Assembly (NCBI RefSeq): GCF_051958935.1
Contig: NZ_JBQCFP010000012.1
Span: 1-45,794, forward strand
Direction: 5' to 3'
From: Dokdonella_A sp051958935
Lineage (GTDB): Bacteria > Pseudomonadota > Gammaproteobacteria > Xanthomonadales > Rhodanobacteraceae
DNA: 45,794 nt
Shown: one piece after another, positions 8,833-16,247 of the stretch
Position numbering within the stretch: the first letter of the stretch is position 1
Layout of the letters: every line of letters starts with the position of its first letter
Notes under the pieces: generated by a model
Seen by the model: the letters and a program-made list of their open reading frames with translations, nothing else
What the model was told of the DNA's origin: nothing
Database searches by the model: none
Translations under genes and position numbers: made by a program

Positions 8833-8869
8833 AGTGATCGGCGGACACGGGGAACGGGACCGCCGACGT

Positions 8870-8879
8870 GGGGGGGGGG
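8870..8879. repeat. homopolymeric G10 tract
   Basis: Ten consecutive G residues in the gene-free stretch between the M36 gene and the NTF2-like gene. Such tracts are slippage-prone, both biologically and in sequencing. No reading frame depends on it here. Confidence 0.8.
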
Positions 8880-9151
8880 CGGTGCCATGCGCCTGCATGG
8901 ACCGCGCGCCCGGGGGAACTGGTCAGCTCACGTCCTCCTTCCGTACCGGCCACCCTGGGTCATCCAGACTTGGTCGGATCGCGAGCTGGACGTGGACGAT
9001 AGGCACCGCTCGCCGCATGCCTGGTGAATGTGCAGGCGGTGAGGAGCCGATCGTTCAGGCGGGGTTCGGCGGTGCAGTGCGGGGTGCGTGAGCGCCGTCG
9101 CGGGGGCGAAGCACGGCGGTACGCGCGCAGCGCGTGCCGCCGTGTGCCCCC

Positions 9152-9604
9152 TCAGTATTCGACATCGACCGCACGCGACGCATGCGCATGCACGTTGCGC
9201 CACCGCCCGCGCTCGCGGATGTAGGTGTCGGAGAACTTCACGCGACTGTCGAACGGTTGGCCGTGGTCGACGCCCTTCTGGTGCAGGGTTGCGACGACGA
9301 TCGCGGTATCGCCGTGCACGCGCACGACCCAGCCGCTGCTTTCGTTGATGTCCCAGTGGTTTTCCGGTGCCGCGACCTCGGCGAGGATGTCGGCCTTCAT
9401 GCGTTCGGCGCCGCTCGAGACGACGAGCACATAGTCGTCGGTGAAGATGTCGCGCAGCGCGTCGAGGTCGCGTTCGACGAACGCGCGTTGCATGCGTTGG
9501 TCGGTGGCGATCAGCGCGGCGATGTCGGCCGCGTCGCCGGCATTGGTCGCAGGCGATACGGCGGCGATCAGGGCGGCGGTCGCGGCCAGGGTCGGCAGGG
9601 GCAT
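9152..9604 (-). CDS. exported DUF4440/SnoaL-like (NTF2 fold) protein
   Basis: A 150-residue protein with a signal peptide (about residues 1-22, ATNA-G). It then has a single NTF2-like cone fold of the DUF4440 type: an N-terminal helical DQRMQRAFVERDLDALRDIFTDDYVLV, then DTAIVVATLHQKG, and the closing RERGRWRNVHAHASRA. Family members are small, often dimeric, and span lyases, isomerases and pure binding proteins, so no activity can be assigned. It is transcribed away from rfbB; the 212-bp gap must hold both promoters. A diverged relative with a frameshift lies at 21889-22355. The ATG at 9604 has only a weak ribosome binding site. Confidence 0.8.
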   Translation of the reverse strand: MPLPTLAATAALIAAVSPATNAGDAADIAALIATDQRMQRAFVERDLDALRDIFTDDYVLVVSSGAERMKADILAEVAAPENHWDINESSGWVVRVHGDTAIVVATLHQKGVDHGQPFDSRVKFSDTYIRERGRWRNVHAHASRAVDVEY

Positions 9605-9774
9605 GGCGTCGTCTCGATGGCTGGAAGCGGTCGCGCGGCGACCGTGCGACGACGATGCTAGCGTCGCTCCCGCGCGTGGACTCGCCGGATCCGGCCATCA
9701 ATGACCACCGGCCGCGCGGGGTTCAGGGCCGCCGGATTCGCGTTCGACGGTCCCTGCCGCTACGATACGAACGG

Positions 9775-9794
9775 GGCCGTTCACGGCCTTTTTT
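9775..9794 (+). terminator. short hairpin plus T6 in the rfbB leader
   Basis: ggccgt-tc-acggcc (9775-9788) is followed directly by tttttt (9789-9794), 22 nt before the rfbB ATG. It is terminator-shaped but sits between the likely promoter (a TACGAT -10-like box at 9761-9766 with no good -35) and the gene. It could therefore attenuate rfbB, shape the 5' end, or stop read-through from upstream. Confidence 0.45.
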
Positions 9795-9816
9795 CCCTCG
9801 CGGAACCCAGGATCGG

Positions 9817-10872
9817 ATGAAAACCCTGCTCGTCACCGGCGGTGCCGGCTTCATCGGCGGCAACTTCGTGCTCGGCACCTTGCCCCAGGGCGGCTGGCGC
9901 ATCGTCAATCTCGACGCGCTCACCTATGCCGGCAATCGCGACACGCTCGCCGCGGTCGAAGGGCGGGGCGACTACGCGTTCGTGCACGGCGACATCGGCG
10001 ACGCGGCGCTCGTCAAGCGCGTGTTCGCCGAACACGCCCCCGATGCGATCGTCAATTTCGCCGCCGAATCGCACGTCGATCGCTCGATCGACGGCCCGGC
10101 CGCGTTCGTGCTGACCAATGTCGTCGGCACGCTCAACCTGCTCGAATGCGCGCTCGCCTACTGGCGCGCGCTGCCGCTCGAGCGCCAGGACGGCTTCCGC
10201 TTCCTGCACGTGTCGACCGACGAGGTCTACGGCTCGCTCGGGCCGGTCGGCCGCTTCAGCGAGCAATCACCCTACCAGCCCAATTCCCCGTACTCGGCCT
10301 CGAAGGCGGCGTCCGACCACCTCGTGCGCGCGTTCCACCACACCTACGGGCTGCCGGTGCTGACGACGAACTGCTCGAACAATTACGGGCCGTACCAGTT
10401 CCCCGAGAAGCTCATCCCGCTCATGATCCAGAAGGCGCTCGCCGGCGAGCCGTTGCCGGTGTACGGCGATGGCCGCAACGTGCGCGACTGGCTTTACGTC
10501 GGCGACCACTGCGCGGCGATCCGGCGCGTCCTCGAAATCGGCCGCGTCGGCGAGGTCTACAACGTCGGTGGTGATGCCGAACGGGAGAACATCCACGTCG
10601 TGAAGACGATCTGCGCCTTGCTCGACGAGCGCCGCCCGCTCGCCGACGGCCGCAAGCGCGAATCGCTGATCAGCTACGTCAAGGACCGCCCCGGCCACGA
10701 CCGCCGCTATGCGATCGACGCCTCGAAGATCAAGCGCGACCTCGGTTGGCGCCAGACCGAATCGTTCGAATCCGGTCTCGCGCGCACGATCGACTGGTAC
10801 CTCGACCACCAGGACTGGGTCGGCCGCGTCCTCGACGGCAGCTACCGGATGGAACGCCTCGGCGCGGCCTGA
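9817..10872 (+). CDS. rfbB: dTDP-glucose 4,6-dehydratase
   Basis: A 351-residue cytoplasmic enzyme of the extended SDR family, which converts dTDP-glucose to dTDP-4-keto-6-deoxyglucose in the second step of dTDP-L-rhamnose synthesis. Visible motifs: Rossmann GGAGFIGGNF at residue 8, NFAAESHVDRSI, the STDEVYG catalytic triplet region, YSASKAASDH (YxxxK), and NCSNNYGPYQFPEKLIPL. The length is normal for RmlB. The ATG at 9817 was chosen because MKTLLVTGGAGFIG is the standard start; the frame remains open 54 codons upstream but without coding character. It is first in the rml order but separated from rfbA by a 2.5-kb gene on the opposite strand. Confidence 0.96.
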   Translation: MKTLLVTGGAGFIGGNFVLGTLPQGGWRIVNLDALTYAGNRDTLAAVEGRGDYAFVHGDIGDAALVKRVFAEHAPDAIVNFAAESHVDRSIDGPAAFVLTNVVGTLNLLECALAYWRALPLERQDGFRFLHVSTDEVYGSLGPVGRFSEQSPYQPNSPYSASKAASDHLVRAFHHTYGLPVLTTNCSNNYGPYQFPEKLIPLMIQKALAGEPLPVYGDGRNVRDWLYVGDHCAAIRRVLEIGRVGEVYNVGGDAERENIHVVKTICALLDERRPLADGRKRESLISYVKDRPGHDRRYAIDASKIKRDLGWRQTESFESGLARTIDWYLDHQDWVGRVLDGSYRMERLGAA

Positions 10873-10881
10873 GCTCTTTCG

Positions 10882-13338
10882 TCATCGCTCGAAACCGTCG
10901 GCGAACAGCGTCGGAGCCGTGCGCCGCACGTAGGCGGTGCGTGCGGAGCCTGCGTGATCCTCCCAGCCGGCCGTGATGATCGAGCCGTCCTGCTGCAGCA
11001 GCAAGCCTGTAATCGCGCCGCTCGTGCAACCGGCAGCGAACGCGCACGACGCAGCGTCGAGGCCGCTGTCCCACAGCGTCTGGCCAGTGTTCGCGTCAAT
11101 GGCGATGGTGAACGCACGCCCGTCGTCGTCCGTCGGTGGCCAGTGCGAAAAATGTGTGCCCGCGAGGATGATGCGCCCGGCGTCGGCTGCCACGCCGCCC
11201 CAAGTGACCTCTTGTGGCCACAGCCCCCGCTGCCAGCCGATCGATCCATTGGCCGCGATGCGCGCGACTCGGGTGCACCCCGCGTCGACGAAGCCGATGA
11301 CGACGGAGCCATCGTCCAACTCGGCCGGTGCCGACGCCCCGTAGCCGTTCGTCGACAGGATCGTCGACGTGACCGGAGCGCCGTTGGCGGATCGGAGCCG
11401 CCGCAATGTGAGTGACACGTGGCCGGGTGTTCCCGGTGCCTGTCCTATCGCGGCGATCGATCCGTCGGCGAGGAAAGCGAGCTGCATGAGTGCCAGGTTC
11501 AGCTCGCGGTCCCACGCCGGCATCCCATCCGCATTCAAAACCCAAAGGTGCGAAGAATTGCTCGCGCCGCGTGCGTTCGTGCTCGCGAAGATGCGACCGT
11601 CGGGCGCGAGCCAGAGTCCGTTCGGAACAGCGTCGTTCGCAAGCGTCGTCTCGCCGGTGACCACGCCACTGGGCGAAAGGCGCGTGAGCGTGGTCGCAAA
11701 ATCCGTCGTTCCCGCGGGCGAGCGCATCACCAGCGTCTCGCCGCCCGGCAGTGCCAGCATGTAGCGCGGGCTGGGCTGCACGTTGCTCGGCAGGTTGCGC
11801 GTCCACGATACGGCGCCCATCGGGTCGATTCTGATCGTGGAGTCGTTCGGTCCCTCGATAGACGTGCCGCCGAACAGGGTATTGCCCGCATCGTCGGTCG
11901 TAATGGCGCAGTCTCTCCATTCGATGTCGAAGTCGTGTTCCCACATCAATGCGCCATCGGTGGCGCGCGCGACGACACCGCAATGGCCCCGGGGAAACCG
12001 CAGGAGCGAGCGCAGGCTTCCATCCGCCGCCGTCACGATCGCGCCCATTTCGGACGGCAGTGCGCCCGGCCCGATCGATCGACCCGCACCGACCGTGCCG
12101 TCCGCTTCGATGCGGGCGATGACCGGGTTGCTCAGGTCCGGCCTGCCGGGAAACATCGCCATGGCCATCGCTTCGGTGCCGGTGGGCAGGAGCGCAAGGG
12201 CACCCTGGTAGAGCGGCAACGGCGACGCCCATTGCAAGGTGCCTTCGTCCGAATACCGCATCAGCGAGCTGTTCGCGTTCCCGCTGCCCGGCGTAGCGAG
12301 CACCATCAGCGCTCCCGACGGCGACACGGTGGCGATGCCGCCCGACGAGCCACGCAGCGTGGTCGTCCACCGTGTCACGCCGGTCGAAGCCTGGTGGCTG
12401 GAGATCACCAGGTCGGGCACGGCAACGGTCCCGTCCGAAACGGCCATCACCGCATTGCCATGCAAGTCTTCGACGAGGGAGGCGCCACCCAGAATGGACA
12501 AGGGAATGTCGTGTGACCAACTCGTCGAGAGATCCGCGCCGAGCCTTGCGAGCTGCAGGCCGGTATCAGCGTACCGGATCGTCATGATGCCGGCCGCGCG
12601 GGACGGCGCGTACTCCACGGCTTCGGACACCGTCGATGCTCCCGGATTGCCCACGCCGTCCACGCGGAACAGCCGATCCGGATTCGGCCAGGCGTCGGTT
12701 CCGGTCACGTACTCATTGCCCGCACCGTCCTTGAAATAGCGCTCGAACGTTGCCCAGCCGGACGAAACGTAGGTCGTTTGGTGCTGCAGTGAATGAGGGG
12801 CGAATCGCACCACGACCTGGTGGTTGACGGGCGAGGCGTAACTGGTCGCGAACAAGGTAACGAAGCGGTCGGCCGTTTCGGTGGCGGCCATGCACTCGAG
12901 CGGATGGCCCTCGCCATCGTCGATGGGCTCCCAAGCGCGGACCGTGCCCTGCGAATCGAGCAGGGTCGCGACGCAACCGCCCTGCGAACTCACCGCCGCG
13001 AACGTATCCTGGTTGGCCAGCTGCACGACGACGGCATGGTGGAAGTCCTGCGGCGGCATCGTCATGCGGCGCTTCCAGGCCGTGCTGCCATTGGCGGTGA
13101 CGCGAACGAGCTCGACCTGCGGATCGGATTCGGGCGAGTACATCAGGTTCAAGGGAAACACCAGGTAACCGCCGCCGCCTGCTACCGGCGTCGCGATGAC
13201 GTTTCCCGTGAAAGAGGGAGTTCCCATTACAATGCTGGCCGCCACCCACGATTCGCCCGCTTCGGACACGCGGTAGCCAGCCGTTGCAAGGGCGCAGACG
13301 ACCACGACGACGGCACGCATGGACGAGCGGACGGCCAT
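10882..13338 (-). CDS. exported PQQ-like beta-propeller protein with LFADGFER tail
   Basis: An 818-residue protein of unknown function with a signal peptide (MAVRSSMRAVVVVVCALATAG and on). It consists of many repeated blades with patterns such as W.R.L, DG.I.A.G and TG.TLWDSGLD, as in PQQ-type and delta-60-like propellers. It ends in TLFADGFER, one of the recurring C-terminal tails in this window. The ATG at 13338 has AGGGGA 9 nt upstream; an ATG at 13368 with AGGAG 12 nt upstream would add ten residues. It lies antisense between rfbB and rfbA, ending 10 bp past the rfbB stop, and looks inserted into the rhamnose cluster. Base composition seems a little lower in G+C than its neighbours. There are no catalytic residues I recognise. 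Confidence 0.8.
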   Translation of the reverse strand: MAVRSSMRAVVVVVCALATAGYRVSEAGESWVAASIVMGTPSFTGNVIATPVAGGGGYLVFPLNLMYSPESDPQVELVRVTANGSTAWKRRMTMPPQDFHHAVVVQLANQDTFAAVSSQGGCVATLLDSQGTVRAWEPIDDGEGHPLECMAATETADRFVTLFATSYASPVNHQVVVRFAPHSLQHQTTYVSSGWATFERYFKDGAGNEYVTGTDAWPNPDRLFRVDGVGNPGASTVSEAVEYAPSRAAGIMTIRYADTGLQLARLGADLSTSWSHDIPLSILGGASLVEDLHGNAVMAVSDGTVAVPDLVISSHQASTGVTRWTTTLRGSSGGIATVSPSGALMVLATPGSGNANSSLMRYSDEGTLQWASPLPLYQGALALLPTGTEAMAMAMFPGRPDLSNPVIARIEADGTVGAGRSIGPGALPSEMGAIVTAADGSLRSLLRFPRGHCGVVARATDGALMWEHDFDIEWRDCAITTDDAGNTLFGGTSIEGPNDSTIRIDPMGAVSWTRNLPSNVQPSPRYMLALPGGETLVMRSPAGTTDFATTLTRLSPSGVVTGETTLANDAVPNGLWLAPDGRIFASTNARGASNSSHLWVLNADGMPAWDRELNLALMQLAFLADGSIAAIGQAPGTPGHVSLTLRRLRSANGAPVTSTILSTNGYGASAPAELDDGSVVIGFVDAGCTRVARIAANGSIGWQRGLWPQEVTWGGVAADAGRIILAGTHFSHWPPTDDDGRAFTIAIDANTGQTLWDSGLDAASCAFAAGCTSGAITGLLLQQDGSIITAGWEDHAGSARTAYVRRTAPTLFADGFER

Positions 13339-13363
13339 TCCGCAATCCCCTGGTTGCAAAAAT

Positions 13364-13380
13364 ATCATTCTTGGAATGAT
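13364..13380. promoter_or_regulatory. palindrome atcattc-ttg-gaatgat between divergent genes
   Basis: A perfect 7-bp inverted repeat in the AT-richer 64-bp gap between the beta-propeller gene (minus) and rfbA (plus). Its position fits an operator for one or both genes, but no known regulator site is recognised. Confidence 0.4.
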
Positions 13381-13402
13381 CTCCTAGTCGGAACACGCGT
13401 TC

Positions 13403-14287
13403 ATGCATTCGAAAGGCATCATTCTCGCCGGCGGGTCCGGCACGCGGCTGTACCCGGTGACGCAAGCGGTCAGCAAGCAGCTGCTGCCGGTGTACGACAA
13501 GCCGATGATCTACTACCCGCTGTCGACGCTCATGCTCGCCGGCATCCGCGACGTGCTCGTGATCAACACGCCGCACGAGCAGGCCTTGTTCCAGCGCCTG
13601 CTCGGCGACGGTTCGCAATGGGGCATCTCGATCCGCTATGCGGTGCAGCCCTCGCCGGACGGGCTCGCGCAGGCGTTCCTGATCGGGCGCGAATTCGTCG
13701 CGGGCGAGCCGAGTTGCCTCGTGCTCGGCGACAATATCTTCTACGGCCACGGGTTCACCGACCAGCTCGCGCGCGCGGCGTCGCGCGAGCAGGGTGCGAC
13801 CGTGTTCGGCTACTGGGTGCGCGATCCGGAGCGTTACGGTGTCGCCGAGTTCGACGCGAACGGCCGCGTGATCGGGCTGGAAGAAAAGCCCGCGCAGCCG
13901 CGTTCGCACTGGGCGGTCACCGGGCTCTACTTCTACGACGGCGACGTCTGCGACCATGCGGCCGCGCTGAAGCCCTCGCCGCGCGGCGAGCTCGAGATCA
14001 CCGATCTCAACCGACGTTACCTCGATGCCGGCCAGCTCATGCTCGAAAAGCTCGGACGTGGCTATGCATGGCTCGATACCGGCACGCACGAATCGCTGGT
14101 GCAGGCCTCCAACTACGTCGAGACGATCGAGAACCGCCAGGGGCTCAAGGTCTGTTGTCCCGAGGAAATCGCGTTCCAGCAGGGCTGGATCGACGCCGAG
14201 CAGGTGCTGCGCCTCGCCGCGCCGCTCGCCAAGAATGGTTACGGCCAGTATCTGCAGGCAATGGTGAGGCAGGGTCGCACGCCGTGA
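13403..14287 (+). CDS. rfbA: glucose-1-phosphate thymidylyltransferase
   Basis: A 294-residue enzyme that forms dTDP-glucose from dTTP and glucose-1-phosphate, the first step of dTDP-rhamnose synthesis. It starts with the nucleotidyltransferase loop KGIILAGGSGTRLYPVT, with KQLLPVYDKPMIYYPL just after. GDNIFYGHGF carries the metal-binding Asp, and VTGLYFYD, LEITDLNRRYL and WLDTGTHESL are present. The length is standard. Its stop overlaps the GTG start of rfbC by 4 nt, so the two are translationally coupled. Confidence 0.97.
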   Translation: MHSKGIILAGGSGTRLYPVTQAVSKQLLPVYDKPMIYYPLSTLMLAGIRDVLVINTPHEQALFQRLLGDGSQWGISIRYAVQPSPDGLAQAFLIGREFVAGEPSCLVLGDNIFYGHGFTDQLARAASREQGATVFGYWVRDPERYGVAEFDANGRVIGLEEKPAQPRSHWAVTGLYFYDGDVCDHAAALKPSPRGELEITDLNRRYLDAGQLMLEKLGRGYAWLDTGTHESLVQASNYVETIENRQGLKVCCPEEIAFQQGWIDAEQVLRLAAPLAKNGYGQYLQAMVRQGRTP

Positions 14288-14838
14288 AGATCGTCAGGAC
14301 CGAACTCCCCGGCTGCGTCGTGATCGAGCCGGTCGTGCACGGCGACGCGCGCGGCTACTTCTACGAGAGCTTCAATCAGCAGCGCTTCGCCGACGCCGGC
14401 TTCGCGCTGCAATTCGTGCAGTCGAACGTGTCGCGCTCCGCGCGCGGCGTGCTGCGCGGCCTGCATTACCAGTGGCCGAACCCGCAAGGCAAGCTCGTCA
14501 GCGTGCTCGAAGGCGAGGTCTACGACGTCGCAGTCGACATCCGCGTCGGCTCGCCGACGTTCGGCCGCTGGGCCGCGGCAATCCTCTCGGCCGACAACAA
14601 GCGTCATTTCTGGGTGCCCGAAGGCTTCGCGCACGGCTTCGCCGTGCTGTCCGAGTACGCGACCTTCGTCTACCAGTGTACCGCACTGTACGACCGCGCG
14701 AGCGACGCCGGCATCCGCTGGAACGACGCCGCACTCGCGATCGACTGGCCCATCGCCGAACCCTCGCTGTCGGACAAGGACACCAAGGCACCGTTCCTCG
14801 CCGACGTGCCGCGCGACCGGTTGCCGACGTACGCGTGA
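14284..14838 (+). CDS. rfbC: dTDP-4-dehydrorhamnose 3,5-epimerase
   Basis: A 184-residue cupin-fold enzyme, acting in the third step of dTDP-L-rhamnose synthesis. Landmarks are GDARGYFYESFN, SNVSRSARGVLRGLHYQ (His61, the catalytic base position), GEVYDVAVDIR, FWVPEGFAHGF and YQCTALYD. I use the GTG at 14284, whose TGA overlap (gtga) with rfbA is typical of tightly coupled genes and gives the expected KIVRTELPG start. The next gene, rfbD, is 317 bp away, across a stretch filled with repeats. Confidence 0.95.
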   Translation: MKIVRTELPGCVVIEPVVHGDARGYFYESFNQQRFADAGFALQFVQSNVSRSARGVLRGLHYQWPNPQGKLVSVLEGEVYDVAVDIRVGSPTFGRWAAAILSADNKRHFWVPEGFAHGFAVLSEYATFVYQCTALYDRASDAGIRWNDAALAIDWPIAEPSLSDKDTKAPFLADVPRDRLPTYA

Positions 14839-14863
14839 GCCCTCACGGCGCAGCGCAGCCGTT

Positions 14864-14893
14864 GTGGGAGCGGCGGAAGCTCCGATGCTGTTT
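14864..14893. repeat. gtgggagcgg-type REP-like copy
   Basis: A diverged copy of the gtgggagcg..cttc..cgatgc repeat that recurs at 15079, 21746, 21807, 24119 and 35065. It is the first of three repeat elements in the rfbC-rfbD gap (14839-15155), which contains no gene. Confidence 0.6.
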
Positions 14894-14938
14894 GATGGCT
14901 GAAGGCTGCAGGCTGGAGAGCGCGTGGCCCGCGGGTAG

Positions 14939-14970
14939 GGCGGATCAAGGCGCGCAGCGCCGGATCCGCC
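14939..14970. repeat. nested palindrome ggcggatc..gatccgcc
   Basis: Outer arms ggcggatc (14939-14946) and gatccgcc (14963-14970) enclose an inner ggcgc-gca-gcgcc stem. The gtagggcggat..atccgcc form is a familiar dispersed element in proteobacterial genomes. It lies between rfbC and rfbD. Confidence 0.65.
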
Positions 14971-15078
14971 TTCGGGTCGACGCGGCCTCTCCGATACTTG
15001 CCTGCCGTCGCGGGCCCAATGCCGGGTCGAAGGGCATCGCGGCTGAGGCTGCCCTCACGAAAGCCCTTCGCATGCCGC

Positions 15079-15115
15079 GTGGGAGCACCTTCAGTCGCGA
15101 TGCTGTTGGAGCGGC
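15079..15115. repeat. gtgggagcaccttcagtcgcgatgc REP-like copy
   Basis: Full-length copy of the gtgggagc..cttcagtcgcgatgctgttggagc repeat, 40 bp before the rfbD start. Same family as the pair at 21746-21856. Confidence 0.65.
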
Positions 15116-15155
15116 AGGCATGCGCTCGGCCAGCACGGTGCACTAGGATGCGTGG

Positions 15156-16187
15156 ATGAGCATCTTCCGTGACCGCATCCTACTGCTCGGCGCGAATGGC
15201 CAGGTTGGACGCGAACTGCATCTCGCACTGGCGGGGCGAGACGATGTGGTCCTTGCCACGCGCAGTGGCCTGCTCGCCGACGGCACGCCGTGCCTCACGG
15301 CCGATCTTGCCGATGAGGCTTCGCTCGCGCGCGCGCTCGTGGAAGCGCGCGCGACGACGATCATCAACGCGGCCGCGTACACGGCGGTCGATCGCGCCGA
15401 GGACGAGCCCGAGCTCGCCGATCGCGTCAACCATCGTGCGGTCGGCGAGATCGGCGCATGGGCGGCAGCGCACGGCGCCTGCGTCGTCCATTACTCGACC
15501 GACTACGTGTTCGATGGCCACGGCATCACGGGTGCGGACGCTTCGCCGCGCGCGTACCGCGAGGACGATGCGACTGCGCCGCTCGGCGCGTATGGACGCA
15601 GCAAGCTCGCGGGAGAGCAGGTGCTCGCGGCGAGCGGCGCGTCGCACCGGATCTTCCGCACGGCATGGGTGTACGCCTCGCACGGCCACAATTTCCTGCG
15701 CACGATGCTGCGCCTCGCGGCCGAGCGCGAGGAGTTGCGCGTGGTCGCCGACCAGGTCGGGGCGCCGACGCCGGCGCGCTGGATCGCGGAAGCGACCGTG
15801 GCGGTGCTCGCGCAAGGGGGCGACGTGTCGTCCGCCGCGGTGGGCGACGGTGGGACTCGCCGCTTCGCGGCTGCGTCCCACCCTACGGCCCACCCTACGG
15901 CTCTCGGGTCTTCGTTCGGGGTGTTCAATCTTGTCGCGGGCGGGCGGTGCAGCTGGTACGAGTTCGCCAGCGCGATCGTCGATGGGGCCGCGGCGCGCGG
16001 CCTGATCACGCGCGCGCCGCGCGTCGTGCCGATCGCGAGCGCGGATTTCCCGACCCGGGCGCGCCGCCCGGCCTGGTCCGTGCTCGACGGCGCCCGGCTG
16101 AAAGCCGCATTCGGGCTACAATTGCCCGATTGGCGCGCGGGTCTGGACCAGGTTCTCGACGAACTCGCGCGCGCCGGCCCGGCGTGA
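15156..16187 (+). CDS. rfbD: dTDP-4-dehydrorhamnose reductase, with in-frame repeat insertion
   Basis: A 343-residue SDR-type reductase for the last step of dTDP-L-rhamnose synthesis. Seen: LLGANGQVGRELH (NAD(P) loop), NAAAYTAVDRAEDEP, STDYVFDG, the YGRSKLAGE catalytic YxxxK, FRTAWVYA and RPAWSVLD. The usual length is about 295-305, so it is some 40 residues long for the family. Most of the surplus is a low-complexity stretch near residues 225-250 (GGTRRFAAASHPTAHPTALG). It is encoded by a dispersed palindromic repeat that stays in frame (see 15849-15900). Conserved motifs continue correctly after it (FGVFNLVAGG), so the enzyme is probably functional. ATG at 15156. Confidence 0.93.
   Translation: MSIFRDRILLLGANGQVGRELHLALAGRDDVVLATRSGLLADGTPCLTADLADEASLARALVEARATTIINAAAYTAVDRAEDEPELADRVNHRAVGEIGAWAAAHGACVVHYSTDYVFDGHGITGADASPRAYREDDATAPLGAYGRSKLAGEQVLAASGASHRIFRTAWVYASHGHNFLRTMLRLAAEREELRVVADQVGAPTPARWIAEATVAVLAQGGDVSSAAVGDGGTRRFAAASHPTAHPTALGSSFGVFNLVAGGRCSWYEFASAIVDGAAARGLITRAPRVVPIASADFPTRARRPAWSVLDGARLKAAFGLQLPDWRAGLDQVLDELARAGPA
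15849..15900. repeat. palindromic repeat inside the rfbD frame
   Basis: ggtgggac (15849-15856) and gtcccacc (15875-15882) flank an inner gccgc-ttc-gcggc stem. This is directly followed by a 12-bp tandem duplication of cccaccctacgg (15877-15888, 15889-15900). The ggtgggactcgccgc..gcgtcccaccctacgg element is normally intergenic. Here it encodes about 17 residues of rfbD with no stop. Confidence 0.75.
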
Positions 16188-16247
16188 CGCGTCGCGGCCG
16201 GGCTTGAAGCGCCGGCCGCCTGCCGGTGCCGGAGCGTTCCGACCACC

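Noticed and set aside
7334..9091. 585-residue plus-strand frame opposite the M36 gene
   Set aside because: No domain, Arg/Val/Ala-rich, and opposite to a protein with zinc motif and signal peptide.
14281..14290. Frameshift or fusion between rfbA and rfbC
   Set aside because: The gtga overlap with a GTG start gives two full-length, standard enzymes; it is ordinary translational coupling.
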